Positions 24,612 to 34,211 are shown, counted from the first letter of the stretch. The stretch is DNA of 64,000 bases from Virgibacillus_P tibetensis (GCF_036026595.1 NZ_JARZFX010000001.1:124001-188000); one strand, 5' to 3'. Numbers and translations are program-made. Notes: generated from the sequence alone by a model not told the origin.

Positions 24612-25898
24612 ATGTCAGCAAAATGGGAAAAGCAAGAAGGTAACGAAGGTTTATTAACAATTGAGGTTGAACCAGAAAAGTTTGATCAAGCACTGGATCA
24701 AGCATTCAAAAAAGTATCCAAGGATGTCCAAATCCCCGGATTTCGTAAAGGAAAAATACCACGTAAGATTTTTGAAAACCGCTTCGGTGTAGAATCATTA
24801 TATCAAGATGCAGTTGACATTGTTTTACCGGATGCCTATGTAGCAGCAATTGATGAAACTGGAATTGAGCCTGTAGCTCAGCCGGATGTAGATATTGAAA
24901 CAATCGAACAAGGAAAGCCTTTGGTTTTCACTGCGAAAGTTACTGTTAAACCAGAAGTTACACTAGGTGATTATAAAGGTTTGGAAGTAGAAGAACAAAC
25001 AGTGGAAGTAACTGACGAGGAAGTTGATCAGGATCTTGAGAACCAACGTCAGCAACAGGCTGAATTAGTTGTCAAAGAAGAAGGAAATGTTGAAGAAGGC
25101 GACACGGTTGTAATGGATTTTGAAGGATTTATGGATGATGTAGCTTTTGAAGGCGGAAAAGGCGAAAACCATTCATTGGAAATTGGTTCAGGCCAATTTA
25201 TTCCCGGGTTTGAAGAACAGCTGGTTGGTAAAGAAACTGGAGAAGATACAGAAGTTGAACTTACATTCCCAGAAGATTATCATGCAGAAGAGCTAGCTGG
25301 AAAGAAAGCTACCTTTAAAGTTAAAATCCATGAAATCAAATCCAAAGAATTGCCAGAACTGGATGATGAGTTTGCAAAAGATATTGATGAAGAAGTTGAG
25401 ACTCTTGATGAATTGAAGAAAAAGAAAAGAGAACAACTAGAAGAGCAAAAGAAACAAGATGCTGAAAATCAAAAACGTGAAACTTTAATTGAAAAAGCAT
25501 CAGATAATGCTCAAGTAGATGTTCCAGAAGCAATGGTTGATACAGAGCTTGATCAAATGGTTAAAGAATTTGAACAACGTTTGCAGGCACAAGGCATGAC
25601 GATGGAGATGTATGCACAGTTCTCAGGTCAGGATGAAAGTGCCTTAAAAGAGCAGATGAAAGATGATGCGGAGAAACGTGTGAAAACCAATCTTACATTA
25701 GAAGCCATTGTAACTGAAGAAAAACTTGAAGCAACTGACGAAGATTTGAGTGCCGAGCTGGAAAAAATGGCATCGATGTATGGTACAGAGGTAGACCAGC
25801 TGAAACAAATGCTTGGTGGAAATACAGACGCGCTTAAAGGTGATCTGAAGATGAGAAAAGCAATTGACTTCCTTGTTGAACACAGTAAAATTGTATAA
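24612..25898 (+). CDS. tig: Trigger factor
   Basis: A 428-residue ribosome-associated chaperone and prolyl isomerase. The N-terminal ribosome-binding signature GFRKGKIPRKIFENRFG is at about residues 44-60, the FKBP domain near 150-240 (EGDTVVMDFEGFMDDVAFEG), then the helical arms. The ATG at 24612 follows GGAGGG at 24600-24605; the frame is open back to 24582. Own promoter and terminator. Confidence 0.96.
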   Translation: MSAKWEKQEGNEGLLTIEVEPEKFDQALDQAFKKVSKDVQIPGFRKGKIPRKIFENRFGVESLYQDAVDIVLPDAYVAAIDETGIEPVAQPDVDIETIEQGKPLVFTAKVTVKPEVTLGDYKGLEVEEQTVEVTDEEVDQDLENQRQQQAELVVKEEGNVEEGDTVVMDFEGFMDDVAFEGGKGENHSLEIGSGQFIPGFEEQLVGKETGEDTEVELTFPEDYHAEELAGKKATFKVKIHEIKSKELPELDDEFAKDIDEEVETLDELKKKKREQLEEQKKQDAENQKRETLIEKASDNAQVDVPEAMVDTELDQMVKEFEQRLQAQGMTMEMYAQFSGQDESALKEQMKDDAEKRVKTNLTLEAIVTEEKLEATDEDLSAELEKMASMYGTEVDQLKQMLGGNTDALKGDLKMRKAIDFLVEHSKIV

Positions 25899-25931
25899 GT
25901 CTATTATAAACAATGAAATAAAGTGAATACT

Positions 25932-25966
25932 AAAACAAGGTGCGGCATACTGCACCTTGTTTTCCA
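25932..25966 (+). terminator. Terminator after tig
   Basis: AAAACAAGGTGC/GCACCTTGTTTT, 12-bp stem with an 8-base loop, and a T-rich 3' arm. Confidence 0.9.
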
Positions 25967-26047
25967 TTTAAGAATACGATAGAAATAAATTAAATTGGTT
26001 TAAACTAATTTATTTAGTGATGCGACATATAGTATAAGTAGTATGAT

Positions 26048-26075
26048 TTGACTTTTACTGTAGTTTATTCATAAT
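26048..26075 (+). promoter_or_regulatory. Probable clpX promoter
   Basis: TTGACT (26048-26053), 16-base spacer, CATAAT (26070-26075). A second candidate is the extended -10 TGATATGAT at 26142-26150 nearer the gene. The rest of the 319-base tig-clpX gap has only the tig terminator and an AATAAATTA/TAATTTATT inverted repeat at 25984-26014. Confidence 0.6.
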
Positions 26076-26217
26076 TAATACTAATACTTGCAATACATAT
26101 TACCAGGAAAGTGTGTATTGTTTTGTTTTTTTATTTTGATCTGATATGATGACTATAAAAGTTGAATCCTGATCAAAAGGATTGGGAGTAGATTTAAACT
26201 TTTAGGGGTGAAATTGA

Positions 26218-27495
26218 ATGTTTAAGTTTAATGAAGAAAAAGGGCAATTGAAATGTTCATTTTGTGGAAAAAGCCAAGAGCAAGTTCGTAAGCTAGTAGC
26301 CGGACCGGGCGTTTATATATGTGATGAATGTATTGAACTTTGCACAGAAATAGTGGAAGAAGAACTCGGGACTGAAGAAGAAACAGAACTAAAAGAAATT
26401 CCTAAACCAAAAGAGATTTGTGAAACGTTGGATGATTATGTCATAGGCCAAGATAAAGCAAAGAAAAATTTATCGGTAGCTGTCTATAACCATTACAAAC
26501 GTATTAACGCGCCGAAAAATACTGGTGATGTTGAGTTGTCTAAAAGTAATATTGCAATGATAGGGCCTACGGGAAGTGGTAAGACTTTATTGGCACAAAC
26601 CCTAGCTCGTATTATTAATGTACCGTTTGCTATGGCAGATGCGACGTCCCTGACTGAAGCTGGTTATGTAGGTGAAGATGTAGAGAATATCCTGCTAAAA
26701 CTTATACAAGCAGCCGATTACGATGTGGAAAAAGCCGAAAAAGGTATAATTTATATTGATGAAATTGATAAGGTTGCGCGTAAGTCAGAAAACCCATCTA
26801 TTACAAGGGATGTATCTGGAGAAGGCGTACAACAAGCATTGTTAAAAATCCTTGAGGGTACAGTAGCCAGCGTTCCTCCACAAGGGGGCCGTAAGCATCC
26901 ACATCAAGAATTCATTCAGATAGACACAACAAATGTTTTGTTTATTGTTGGTGGTGCGTTTGATGGTATTGATCAGATTATAAAACGCCGTCTTGGTAAG
27001 AAAGTAATCGGCTTTGGTTCAAATGAGAAGCAGGAAGACCTGGAAATGGGTCAATTGCTTTCGAAGATATTACCGGAAGACCTTTTACGATATGGGCTAA
27101 TCCCTGAATTTATTGGGAGAGTTCCAGTGATCGGAGCATTAACGCCATTAGATAAGGATGCGTTAGTGGAAATTCTAACCAAGCCTAAAAATGCACTTGT
27201 TAAACAATATGAGAAGTTATTCCAAATAGATGATGTAGAGCTGGAATTCGAAGAAGAAGCATTAGTTGAAATAGCAGCTAAAGCAATTGAACGTAAGACA
27301 GGAGCACGTGGTCTGCGGTCAATAATCGAAAGTATTATGCTTGAGGTTATGTTTGAATTACCTTCAAGAGAAGATATCAAGAAATGTGTTATTACAAAAG
27401 ATACGGTTAAACAAGAAGCCGGAAACCCAAGACTTATCTTTCGGGATGGTACAGTAATAGAAGATAATGAAAAGTACCCCAAGGAAAGTGCATAA
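26218..27495 (+). CDS. clpX: ClpXP protease ATP-binding subunit ClpX
   Basis: A 425-residue AAA+ unfoldase. The N-terminal zinc domain has four cysteines in CSFCGKS and CDECIELC; Walker A GPTGSGKT is near 120, Walker B IIYIDEIDK near 180, and the ClpP-contact loop region is EKVIGFG-like (KKVIGFGSNEKQ). It feeds substrates to ClpP. The gene follows tig as in B. subtilis, but the lonB gene that normally follows clpX is missing. Confidence 0.97.
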   Translation: MFKFNEEKGQLKCSFCGKSQEQVRKLVAGPGVYICDECIELCTEIVEEELGTEEETELKEIPKPKEICETLDDYVIGQDKAKKNLSVAVYNHYKRINAPKNTGDVELSKSNIAMIGPTGSGKTLLAQTLARIINVPFAMADATSLTEAGYVGEDVENILLKLIQAADYDVEKAEKGIIYIDEIDKVARKSENPSITRDVSGEGVQQALLKILEGTVASVPPQGGRKHPHQEFIQIDTTNVLFIVGGAFDGIDQIIKRRLGKKVIGFGSNEKQEDLEMGQLLSKILPEDLLRYGLIPEFIGRVPVIGALTPLDKDALVEILTKPKNALVKQYEKLFQIDDVELEFEEEALVEIAAKAIERKTGARGLRSIIESIMLEVMFELPSREDIKKCVITKDTVKQEAGNPRLIFRDGTVIEDNEKYPKESA

Positions 27496-27517
27496 CTAAT
27501 TAAAATATAGTATTTGG

Positions 27518-27561
27518 AGACTGACTTGGCATTCGGATAAATGCTTCAAGTCAGTCTTTTC
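27518..27561 (+). terminator. Terminator after clpX
   Basis: AGACTGACTTG/CAAGTCAGTCT 11-bp outer stem with an inner GCATT/AATGC, ending in TTTT. Confidence 0.9.
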
Positions 27562-27703
27562 TCTATGAAAATTAAGGACCTTTCCTTGCTATCTGCTCTC
27601 CTGTCTATATTTTTCAACTTGTTTAGTATATTTACATAAGGTAATACAAACTATAAAGGTGATTAATTAAATGGTGAAAGTGGTACATTTTAGAATATAT
27701 AGA

Positions 27704-27732
27704 TTTACAAATGAATGAGTTTTATATAGACT
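27704..27732 (+). promoter_or_regulatory. Weak candidate lon promoter
   Basis: TTTACA (27704-27709), 17-base spacer, TAGACT (27727-27732). Confidence 0.35.
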
Positions 27733-27783
27733 TTAAAGATATATAGATAGGAATTTATTACATAAATATTGGAGGTACATACT

Positions 27784-30114
27784 ATGACAAAAGATACGAT
27801 TCAGCTTCCCCTCCTGCCCTTACGAGGATTACTTGTATTTCCAACCATGGTGCTTCATCTGGATGTAGGTCGAGACAAGTCAGTTACAGCATTGGAAAAA
27901 GCTATGATGGGTGATCAAACTATATTTTTAGCAGCTCAAAAAAAGGTAAGTATAGATGATCCTCATCCTGACGATATATATCAAGTAGGAACACTTGCAA
28001 AAGTAAAACAAATGTTAAAGCTTCCAAACGGTACGATTCGTGTACTGGTTGAGGGAATACACCGTGGAGAAATAATACGCTTTATTGATCATGAGGAAGA
28101 GTTTATTGTAGAAATACAAAAACTTGAAGATATTCATGGAGAAATTAATGAAGAAGAGGCATTGATGCGCTCATTGTTAGGTCAATTCGAACAATACATT
28201 AAGATATCTCGAAAGATAACAAATGAGACGTTTGCTACCGTTTCCGATATAGAGGAACCAGGAAGACTGGCAGATATTATAACTTCACATTTATCATTGA
28301 AGATTAAAGAAAAACAGGAACTGCTTGAGATACAAACTGTAAAGGCAAGATTACAATTATTAATAAAAATTATTTCCAATGAAAAAAAAGTGCTTGATCT
28401 GGAAAAGAAGATTGGGCAGCGTGTTAAAACCTCCATGGAGAAAACACAAAAGGAATATTATTTACGAGAGCAATTGAAAGCCATTCAAAAAGAACTCGGA
28501 GATAAAGATGGAAAAACAGGAGAAGTTGGAGAACTTAAGGAAAAAATAGAACAATCAGACATGCCGGATAATATTTTGGAAGTGGCGCTCAAAGAACTAG
28601 ACCGTTATGAGAAGGTTCCACAGAGCTCCGCGGAGAGTTCTGTGATCCGCAATTATCTGGAATGGCTATTGACCTTGCCATGGACAACACAAACGCAAGA
28701 TACCATTGAAATTAAAAATGCAGAAAGAATTCTTGATGAAGATCATTATGGATTAGATAAAGTAAAGGAAAGAATATTGGAATATTTAGCTGTTCAAAAA
28801 TTAACAAAATCGATAAAGGGACCGATTCTTTGCCTGGTGGGACCACCTGGTGTTGGAAAGACCTCCCTGGCCAAATCTATTGGCAGATCGATTAATCGAA
28901 ATTTTGTAAGAATATCACTTGGAGGTGTCCGGGATGAAGCAGAAATAAGGGGACATCGACGAACATATATAGGTGCGATGCCAGGGAGAATTATCCAGGG
29001 AATGAAAAAGGCTAAAACAGTTAACCCCGTATTTCTATTGGACGAAATTGATAAAATGTCAAATGATTTTCGTGGTGACCCTTCATCAGCGATGTTGGAA
29101 GTATTAGATCCAGAACAAAACAGCAGTTTCAGTGATCACTTTATAGAGGAAACATATGATTTATCAAATGTTCTCTTTGTAGCAACCGCAAACTATGTAA
29201 ATAATATTCCTGGTCCTCTGTTAGATCGTATGGAGTTAATTTCAATAGCCGGTTATACGGAAGTAGAGAAGCTGCATATTGCTAAAGAACACCTTTTACC
29301 GAAACAGTTAAAGGAAAATGGATTGAAGAAAACGAATCTGCAAATTCGTGATGAAGCACTATTGAAATTAGTCCGCAGGTACACACGGGAAGCGGGTGTT
29401 CGGGATTTAGAAAGACAATTGGCTAAATTGTGCAGGAAAGCCGCCAAAATTATTATTTCTGATGAAAAGAAACGAGTTATTGTAACTGAAAAAAGTCTTG
29501 AAGAGCTGCTTGGAAAACCTGTCTATCGTTACGGTATTATGGAGCAGGAAGACCAGGTTGGTACTGCTACAGGATTAGCATATACCTCTGCAGGCGGAGA
29601 TATTTTATCTATTGAAGTTTCTCATTACCCTGGTAAGGGTAAGCTTACCCTTACAGGAAAACTTGGTGAAGTGATGCAAGAATCTGCACAGGCTGCGTTC
29701 AGTTATATTCGCTCAAGAGCAGAAGAATTAAATATTGACCCTGACTTTCACGAGACATACGATATTCATATTCACGTTCCAGAAGGGGCAACACCAAAAA
29801 ACGGCCCTTCTGCAGGGATAACGATGGCTACTGCGCTTGTTTCTGCACTAACGGGACGAGCTGTTAAAAAAGAAGTAGGGATGACTGGAGAAATTACACT
29901 CAGAGGCAGAGTGCTACCGATTGGTGGATTAAAAGAAAAGTCATTGAGTGCACACCGAGCAGGTATAACAACGATTATTATACCTGAAGAGAATGCGAAG
30001 GATATTGAGGATATTCCAGAAAGTGTACGAAGCGACTTAACATTTATTAAGGTAAGTCATTTAGATCAAGTACTGAATCACGCGCTAGTGGGGGAAAATA
30101 ATGAAAGTAACTAA
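27784..30114 (+). CDS. lon: ATP-dependent protease Lon
   Basis: A 776-residue LonA: N-terminal substrate-binding domain (LPLLPLRGLLVFPTMVLHLD), AAA+ module with GPPGVGKTSLAKSI and VFLLDEIDKM, and the C-terminal Ser-Lys protease with catalytic serine in PKNGPSAGITMA and lysine in GGLKEKSLSA. It degrades abnormal and regulatory proteins. The ATG at 27784 is used because the in-frame TTG at 27769 lies inside the GGAGG ribosome site. engB overlaps its last codons. Confidence 0.97.
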   Translation: MTKDTIQLPLLPLRGLLVFPTMVLHLDVGRDKSVTALEKAMMGDQTIFLAAQKKVSIDDPHPDDIYQVGTLAKVKQMLKLPNGTIRVLVEGIHRGEIIRFIDHEEEFIVEIQKLEDIHGEINEEEALMRSLLGQFEQYIKISRKITNETFATVSDIEEPGRLADIITSHLSLKIKEKQELLEIQTVKARLQLLIKIISNEKKVLDLEKKIGQRVKTSMEKTQKEYYLREQLKAIQKELGDKDGKTGEVGELKEKIEQSDMPDNILEVALKELDRYEKVPQSSAESSVIRNYLEWLLTLPWTTQTQDTIEIKNAERILDEDHYGLDKVKERILEYLAVQKLTKSIKGPILCLVGPPGVGKTSLAKSIGRSINRNFVRISLGGVRDEAEIRGHRRTYIGAMPGRIIQGMKKAKTVNPVFLLDEIDKMSNDFRGDPSSAMLEVLDPEQNSSFSDHFIEETYDLSNVLFVATANYVNNIPGPLLDRMELISIAGYTEVEKLHIAKEHLLPKQLKENGLKKTNLQIRDEALLKLVRRYTREAGVRDLERQLAKLCRKAAKIIISDEKKRVIVTEKSLEELLGKPVYRYGIMEQEDQVGTATGLAYTSAGGDILSIEVSHYPGKGKLTLTGKLGEVMQESAQAAFSYIRSRAEELNIDPDFHETYDIHIHVPEGATPKNGPSAGITMATALVSALTGRAVKKEVGMTGEITLRGRVLPIGGLKEKSLSAHRAGITTIIIPEENAKDIEDIPESVRSDLTFIKVSHLDQVLNHALVGENNESN

Positions 30115-30682
30115 TGCCGAAATTGTTATTAGTGCCGTTAGTCAACAACAGTACCCAGCCGACCATATTCCAGAAATAGCTTTGGCTGGGCGCTCTAACG
30201 TTGGGAAATCTTCTTTTATTAACACACTGATAAACCGAAAAAATTTAGCCAGGACATCATCTAAACCTGGGAAAACACAGACCTTAAACTTTTACAAAAT
30301 AAATGAACTCTTTTATTTTGTAGATGTCCCTGGCTATGGGTATGCAAAAGTCTCAAAAAAGGAGCGTGAGAAATGGGGGGTTATGATGGAAGAGTATTTC
30401 CAAAAGAGAAATACTCTTAAGGCCGCCTTATTGATCACCGATATTCGACATGAACCTACGAACACGGATATTTTAATGTATGACTTTTTGAAGCATCTTG
30501 AGATACCTGTTATTATTGTTGCTACAAAGCTTGATAAAGTACCTAAAACAAAAAGATCTAAACATTTAAGACGTACGAAGGAAATGTTCCAAGTGACGGA
30601 AAAAGATTTCCTATTACCCTTTTCTGCTGAAACAGGAGAAGGAAAGGATGAAGCATGGGGCCTCATAAGGAAATTTTTGTAG
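30101..30682 (+). CDS. engB: Ribosome biogenesis GTPase YsxC/EngB
   Basis: A 193-residue essential GTPase for late 50S assembly. G1 GRSNVGKSSF, G3 DVPGYG and G4 TKLDK are visible. It starts 14 bases inside the lon end, so translation is probably coupled. Same order as B. subtilis lonA-ysxC. Confidence 0.96.
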   Translation: MKVTNAEIVISAVSQQQYPADHIPEIALAGRSNVGKSSFINTLINRKNLARTSSKPGKTQTLNFYKINELFYFVDVPGYGYAKVSKKEREKWGVMMEEYFQKRNTLKAALLITDIRHEPTNTDILMYDFLKHLEIPVIIVATKLDKVPKTKRSKHLRRTKEMFQVTEKDFLLPFSAETGEGKDEAWGLIRKFL

Positions 30683-30722
30683 AAATCAGATTCCAATTTA
30701 TATAAATTTAAAATTCTAATCG

Positions 30723-30762
30723 AGCTTTTCACAGAGAATAATTTCTTGTGAAAAGCTTTTTT
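30723..30762 (+). terminator. Terminator after engB
   Basis: AGCTTTTCACA/TGTGAAAAGCT, 11-bp stem, T6 tail. Confidence 0.9.
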
Positions 30763-31074
30763 GATGAAATATATTTTTTAGCTTATTCAGCAGTATGTAT
30801 TTTAGGTTTTATCGGAAAATTCTCAGTATTTAGAGGTATTAGTCCGAAATATGGTGCATATATAAGGAAACTTGAGTTATAGGGGGATAAATATAATAAT
30901 ATGTGTATACAGGCGTTCAAACCCGTCTATAAGCAGGTGGTACAAAAACAATCTTACTGGTACAATTCTCATATTAGGCGTACATAGTCTCAGCTATACA
31001 TGTACATAATGAACAATGTCTTAGCAGTCATGCATTGTGTATGAATATTAAAAAAACTGGAGGATGAGTAACTC
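30763..31074 (+). other. Gene-free leader region of the ABC transporter
   Basis: Contents: TTTTATCGGAAAATT at 30807-30821, which matches 11 of 15 bases of the CodY box (a weak operator candidate); TTGAGT at 30872-30877 with AATAAT 17 bases on; and a direct repeat TGGTACAA at 30938 and 30958. ACAATG/CATTGT can form a weak hairpin near 31013-31038. No small gene was seen. Confidence 0.4.
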
Positions 31075-31887
31075 ATGAGAAAACTGAATATTGCAATTAT
31101 TTCTTTATTCATACTTGTTTTGACAGCATGTGGAAATGGGAACGAAGAGGCTGACACAAGTTCACCGGCTAACGGCGGTAATGATGAAGATTATTCGTTA
31201 ATTGAAGAGGGGAAACTTATATTTGCAGCATCTGGTGAGTTTAAGCCATTTAGTTACATGGAAGGTAGCGAAATGGTTGGCTATGATGTAGCAGTGGCGG
31301 AGGCGATTGCAGATAAATTGGGTCTGGAAGCAGTGGCTGAAAGAGCAAAATTCTCTGGTATCGTAACAGGAATTACTGAGGGACGTTATGATATTGGAGT
31401 AGCAAGCCATACAATAACTGAAGAAAGATTAGAAATGGTAGATTTCTCTGAGCCTTATTACTATTCTGGGCCTGTAGTATTTACTCGACCTGACAGTAAT
31501 ATGGAAAGTATTGAAGACTTAAGGGATATGGAAATATCTGTTTCACGGGGTTCAACATATGTAGAAATGGCAGAAGAGTATACGGATAATATTCCGCAGG
31601 TAGATAGTGACGTAATTGCTTTACAATCACTAGCTTCAGGACATCATGATGCCGTTATTACGGATGACATAACTGGTTTGACAGCCATAGAAAACGGCTT
31701 GGAAATTGAAAACCGAGGACAATTAGGTATTAGTGAACAAGCAGTAGCAATTTCTAAAGGTAATGAGAAATTGGTGGAAGCAATAAATAAAGCTCTGCAG
31801 GAATTAAAAGAAAGTGGAGAACTAGCCGAATTGGCAGAAGAATGGATCGGTGTAGATATAACACAAGAACCAGAAGAAATGGAATAA
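31075..31887 (+). CDS. Polar amino-acid ABC transporter, substrate-binding lipoprotein
   Basis: A 270-residue SBP family 3 lipoprotein: signal peptide with lipobox LTACG (Cys20), low-complexity linker, then the bilobed domain (GEFKPFSYMEGSEMVGYDVA, GRYDIGVASHTITEERLEMVDFSEPYY). It would capture a polar amino acid, such as glutamine, cystine or arginine, outside the membrane; specificity cannot be told. GGAGGATGAG ribosome site. Confidence 0.92.
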   Translation: MRKLNIAIISLFILVLTACGNGNEEADTSSPANGGNDEDYSLIEEGKLIFAASGEFKPFSYMEGSEMVGYDVAVAEAIADKLGLEAVAERAKFSGIVTGITEGRYDIGVASHTITEERLEMVDFSEPYYYSGPVVFTRPDSNMESIEDLRDMEISVSRGSTYVEMAEEYTDNIPQVDSDVIALQSLASGHHDAVITDDITGLTAIENGLEIENRGQLGISEQAVAISKGNEKLVEAINKALQELKESGELAELAEEWIGVDITQEPEEME

Positions 31888-31903
31888 AAAATACTCAGAT
31901 TGT

Positions 31904-31930
31904 AAATGTGCGCATAGTATGCGCACATTT
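31904..31930. terminator. Intercistronic palindrome after the binding-protein gene
   Basis: AAATGTGCGCAT/ATGCGCACATTT, a perfect 12-bp stem with a 3-base loop. It lacks a long T tail, so it probably attenuates transcription or stabilises the upstream message, giving more binding protein than permease. Confidence 0.7.
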
Positions 31931-31954
31931 GTCCCTTATAAGGAGTTGGAATAA

Positions 31955-32617
31955 TTGTCGTCTATTTTAGAATTCTTTGAGGTATTCATTAGCAGTTATG
32001 ATGTTTTTCTTAATGGATTATGGATTACTTTAAAATTATCAATAGCTTCATTACTTATCGCGTGTGTAATTGGCCTGTTTTTTGCAATACTTAAGATATC
32101 AAATATTAAACTATTAGAATGGATAGCTGATGCTTACATATGGGTTGTTCGTGGCACTCCGCTTATTGTACAAATTTTTATTCTTTATTACGGGTTAACT
32201 GATATATTACTGATTCCGATGTTTTGGGCTGGTGCAGCAGGACTTGCCTTCCATAGTGGTGCGTATATAGCTGAAATTATCCGTGGTGCAATTCAATCAA
32301 TTGATAAAGGGCAGGGAGAAGCAGGAAGTTCGCTTGGTATGAGCAAGGGGCTTACAATGAGAAGGATTATATTGCCTCAGGCGTTCAGAAGGGCAGTCCC
32401 ATCCCTCGGTAATCAATTCATTATTGGAATTAAGGATTCCTCACTTATTTCATTTATAGGCATGCAGGATTTATTTGGGGTTGCCAGTACAATGGGATCA
32501 AATAGTTTTAATTTTCTGCCTTACTATTTGACGGTAGCTGTATATTATTTATTAATTGTATTAATTCTTACAATAATAGTAAGTAAAATAGAGAAAAAAT
32601 TAGCTCAAAGTGATTAA
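31955..32617 (+). CDS. Amino-acid ABC transporter permease
   Basis: A 220-residue HisM-type permease with about five helices and the cytoplasmic EAA loop GEAGSSLGMSKGLTMRRIILP that docks on the ATPase. TTG start at 31955 behind AAGGAG. Encoded between its binding protein and ATPase. Confidence 0.94.
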   Translation: MSSILEFFEVFISSYDVFLNGLWITLKLSIASLLIACVIGLFFAILKISNIKLLEWIADAYIWVVRGTPLIVQIFILYYGLTDILLIPMFWAGAAGLAFHSGAYIAEIIRGAIQSIDKGQGEAGSSLGMSKGLTMRRIILPQAFRRAVPSLGNQFIIGIKDSSLISFIGMQDLFGVASTMGSNSFNFLPYYLTVAVYYLLIVLILTIIVSKIEKKLAQSD

Positions 32618-32637
32618 TTTGGGAGGTTTAGATTAGT

Positions 32638-33381
32638 ATGGTAGATGATAAACAAGAAATTATAAGAGTGGAGAAATTAAATAAATCGTTCGGTGATCTA
32701 CACGTCTTAAAAGATATCGACATGTCAGTTAAAGAAAGTGATGTTGTTGTTTTAATCGGCGCGAGTGGTTCTGGTAAAAGTACATTATTACGCTGTTTAA
32801 ACTTCCTGGAAATTAAAAACAGCGGAAACATTATAATTGAAGGTGAGAAAATAGAAAAAAACACACATAATTTAAATGAGGTTCGCCAACGAGTGGGTAT
32901 GGTCTTCCAGCATTTTAACTTATTTCCCCACAAAACTGTATTAGGAAACGTTATTGAAGCCCCTACACAAGTTAAGGGTATAAAAAAGGAAAAAGCGATA
33001 AGAGATGGAAAAGAATTATTGGATAAAGTTGGGCTAGGTGATAAGTATGATGTGTATCCGTCAACTTTATCAGGTGGACAAAAACAGCGAGTGGCAATCG
33101 CACGTGCACTAGCAATGAAACCTGATGTCATGCTGTTTGATGAACCAACTTCAGCACTTGACCCTGAATTGGTAGGAGAAGTCTTAGCGACGATGAAAAA
33201 ACTCGCATTGGAAGGTATGACGATGGTTGTTGTGACACATGAGATGGGATTTGCGCGCGAGGTGGGTGATTGGGTAAACTACATGCATGATGGTAGAATT
33301 GTAGAATCCGGTGATCCCAATGATCTCTTTGATAATCCAAAACAAGAGCGCACACAAGCATTTTTAAGTTCAGTCCTATAA
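32638..33381 (+). CDS. Amino-acid ABC transporter ATPase
   Basis: A 247-residue GlnQ-type ATPase: Walker A GASGSGKST, Q-loop VFQHFNLFPH, signature LSGGQKQR, Walker B VMLFDEPTSALDP and H-loop VVTHEM. It powers the transporter formed with the two genes upstream. Confidence 0.96.
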   Translation: MVDDKQEIIRVEKLNKSFGDLHVLKDIDMSVKESDVVVLIGASGSGKSTLLRCLNFLEIKNSGNIIIEGEKIEKNTHNLNEVRQRVGMVFQHFNLFPHKTVLGNVIEAPTQVKGIKKEKAIRDGKELLDKVGLGDKYDVYPSTLSGGQKQRVAIARALAMKPDVMLFDEPTSALDPELVGEVLATMKKLALEGMTMVVVTHEMGFAREVGDWVNYMHDGRIVESGDPNDLFDNPKQERTQAFLSSVL

Positions 33382-33382
33382 T

Positions 33383-33419
33383 AAAAGTGATCCACTCTTA
33401 GTCAGTGGATCACTTTTTT
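33383..33419 (+). terminator. Terminator of ABC transporter operon
   Basis: AAAAGTGATCCACT/AGTGGATCACTTTT, 14-bp stem with a 7-base loop and a T run. Confidence 0.93.
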
Positions 33420-33470
33420 ATTGTCCAGGAAATTATAAAATTTGTGGGCTGTGGATAACGAATTAAATTA

Positions 33471-33530
33471 TCTAGCCACGTCCAGCTCCAGCGCATACGG
33501 TGGTAAACGGGCGCTCTACGCTTTTGTTCT
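33471..33530 (+). repeat. Short GC-rich repeat-like segment
   Basis: The segment includes CGTCCAGCTCCAGCGC and GGGCGCTCTACGCTTTTGTT. The opening resembles a common Bacillaceae intergenic repeat, and the closing CGCTTTTGTTCT equals the inverted copy at 15414-15425. Probably a short, decayed copy of a repeat family; copy number must be checked genome-wide. Confidence 0.4.
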
Positions 33531-33552
33531 ATAACTTAAGATTAAGTATTTA

Positions 33553-34032
33553 CTACTTCTTTTTTAATAAATAAATGCCGATTATAATAAGTGCAACTGG
33601 CCAAAATCGTTCTATTATATCAATAACTACGTAAATCCAATCAAACCAGATTGGAAGATTTACAGAGAATATCATGATCATCGCTATACTAATAAGCAGA
33701 ATACCGGGGAAAAGACCCATTTTTGTTTGCAAGTAACGTACAATAAAAGCTATTCCTACTATTAGCAGATACATACCCCAATGGTTTATCCAAAAGGAAT
33801 AATGTGCTACACCATGAAAATGGATGCCTAAACCTAATATGATCGTACCACTAAATAGATTTTGGTAGTTTTTCGATGTATAGCTGTGAATGAGTAATGC
33901 AAGACCAATTACAATAAGAAGAGTTTGCCAGGAATAAAAATTTGTGAGTATAGGTATTTTTAACTGAACTAGTAGAAAATAAACACCAATTCCTATTAGT
34001 ATATAAGCTGCCAACGCATTTTTCTTTTTCAA
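33553..34032 (-). CDS. ysxD: LiaI/LiaF-type membrane protein (YsxD position)
   Basis: A 159-residue membrane protein with six short hydrophobic segments and a LiaI-LiaF-like arrangement (LIGIGVYFLL, GLGIHFHG, WPVALIIIGIYLLKKK). TTG start at 34032 with GAAAGGA 8 bases upstream. It lies between engB and hemA on the opposite strand, where B. subtilis has ysxD. Function unknown. Confidence 0.72.
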   Translation of the reverse strand: MKKKNALAAYILIGIGVYFLLVQLKIPILTNFYSWQTLLIVIGLALLIHSYTSKNYQNLFSGTIILGLGIHFHGVAHYSFWINHWGMYLLIVGIAFIVRYLQTKMGLFPGILLISIAMIMIFSVNLPIWFDWIYVVIDIIERFWPVALIIIGIYLLKKK

Positions 34033-34192
34033 TCCACACTTCCTTTCTGACTAATTCTCCATATAAAATTCCATTTAAAGTTAGCTGTACTGTTTGGATA
34101 CAGTTTGGTGACTGAATATTACTTATCTGCAATAATAGCACAAATAATTGGGGAACTAGTGTGCAATTCTGACCACACAGGTTGATCTCTTG

Positions 34193-34211
34193 CTTAATAA
34201 TAATCATTATG
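34193..34211. promoter_or_regulatory. Candidate Fur-family operator
   Basis: CTTAATAATAATCATTATG agrees with the classical 19-bp Fur box GATAATGATAATCATTATC at 15 positions. It lies in the 359-base gap between ysxD and hemA, about 180 bases ahead of hemA. It could be bound by Fur, PerR or Zur; which one cannot be read from sequence. Confidence 0.5.

Noticed and set aside
27051..27482. 143-codon minus-strand frame inside clpX
   Set aside because: Antisense shadow of a conserved gene with no start signal or recognisable domain.
30930..30970. GGTGGTAC resembling a T-box antiterminator ahead of the ABC transporter
   Set aside because: No matching terminator stem or Stem I elements are present; the motif is part of a 20-base-spaced TGGTACAA repeat. 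Compare the complete valS T-box at 43436-43692.
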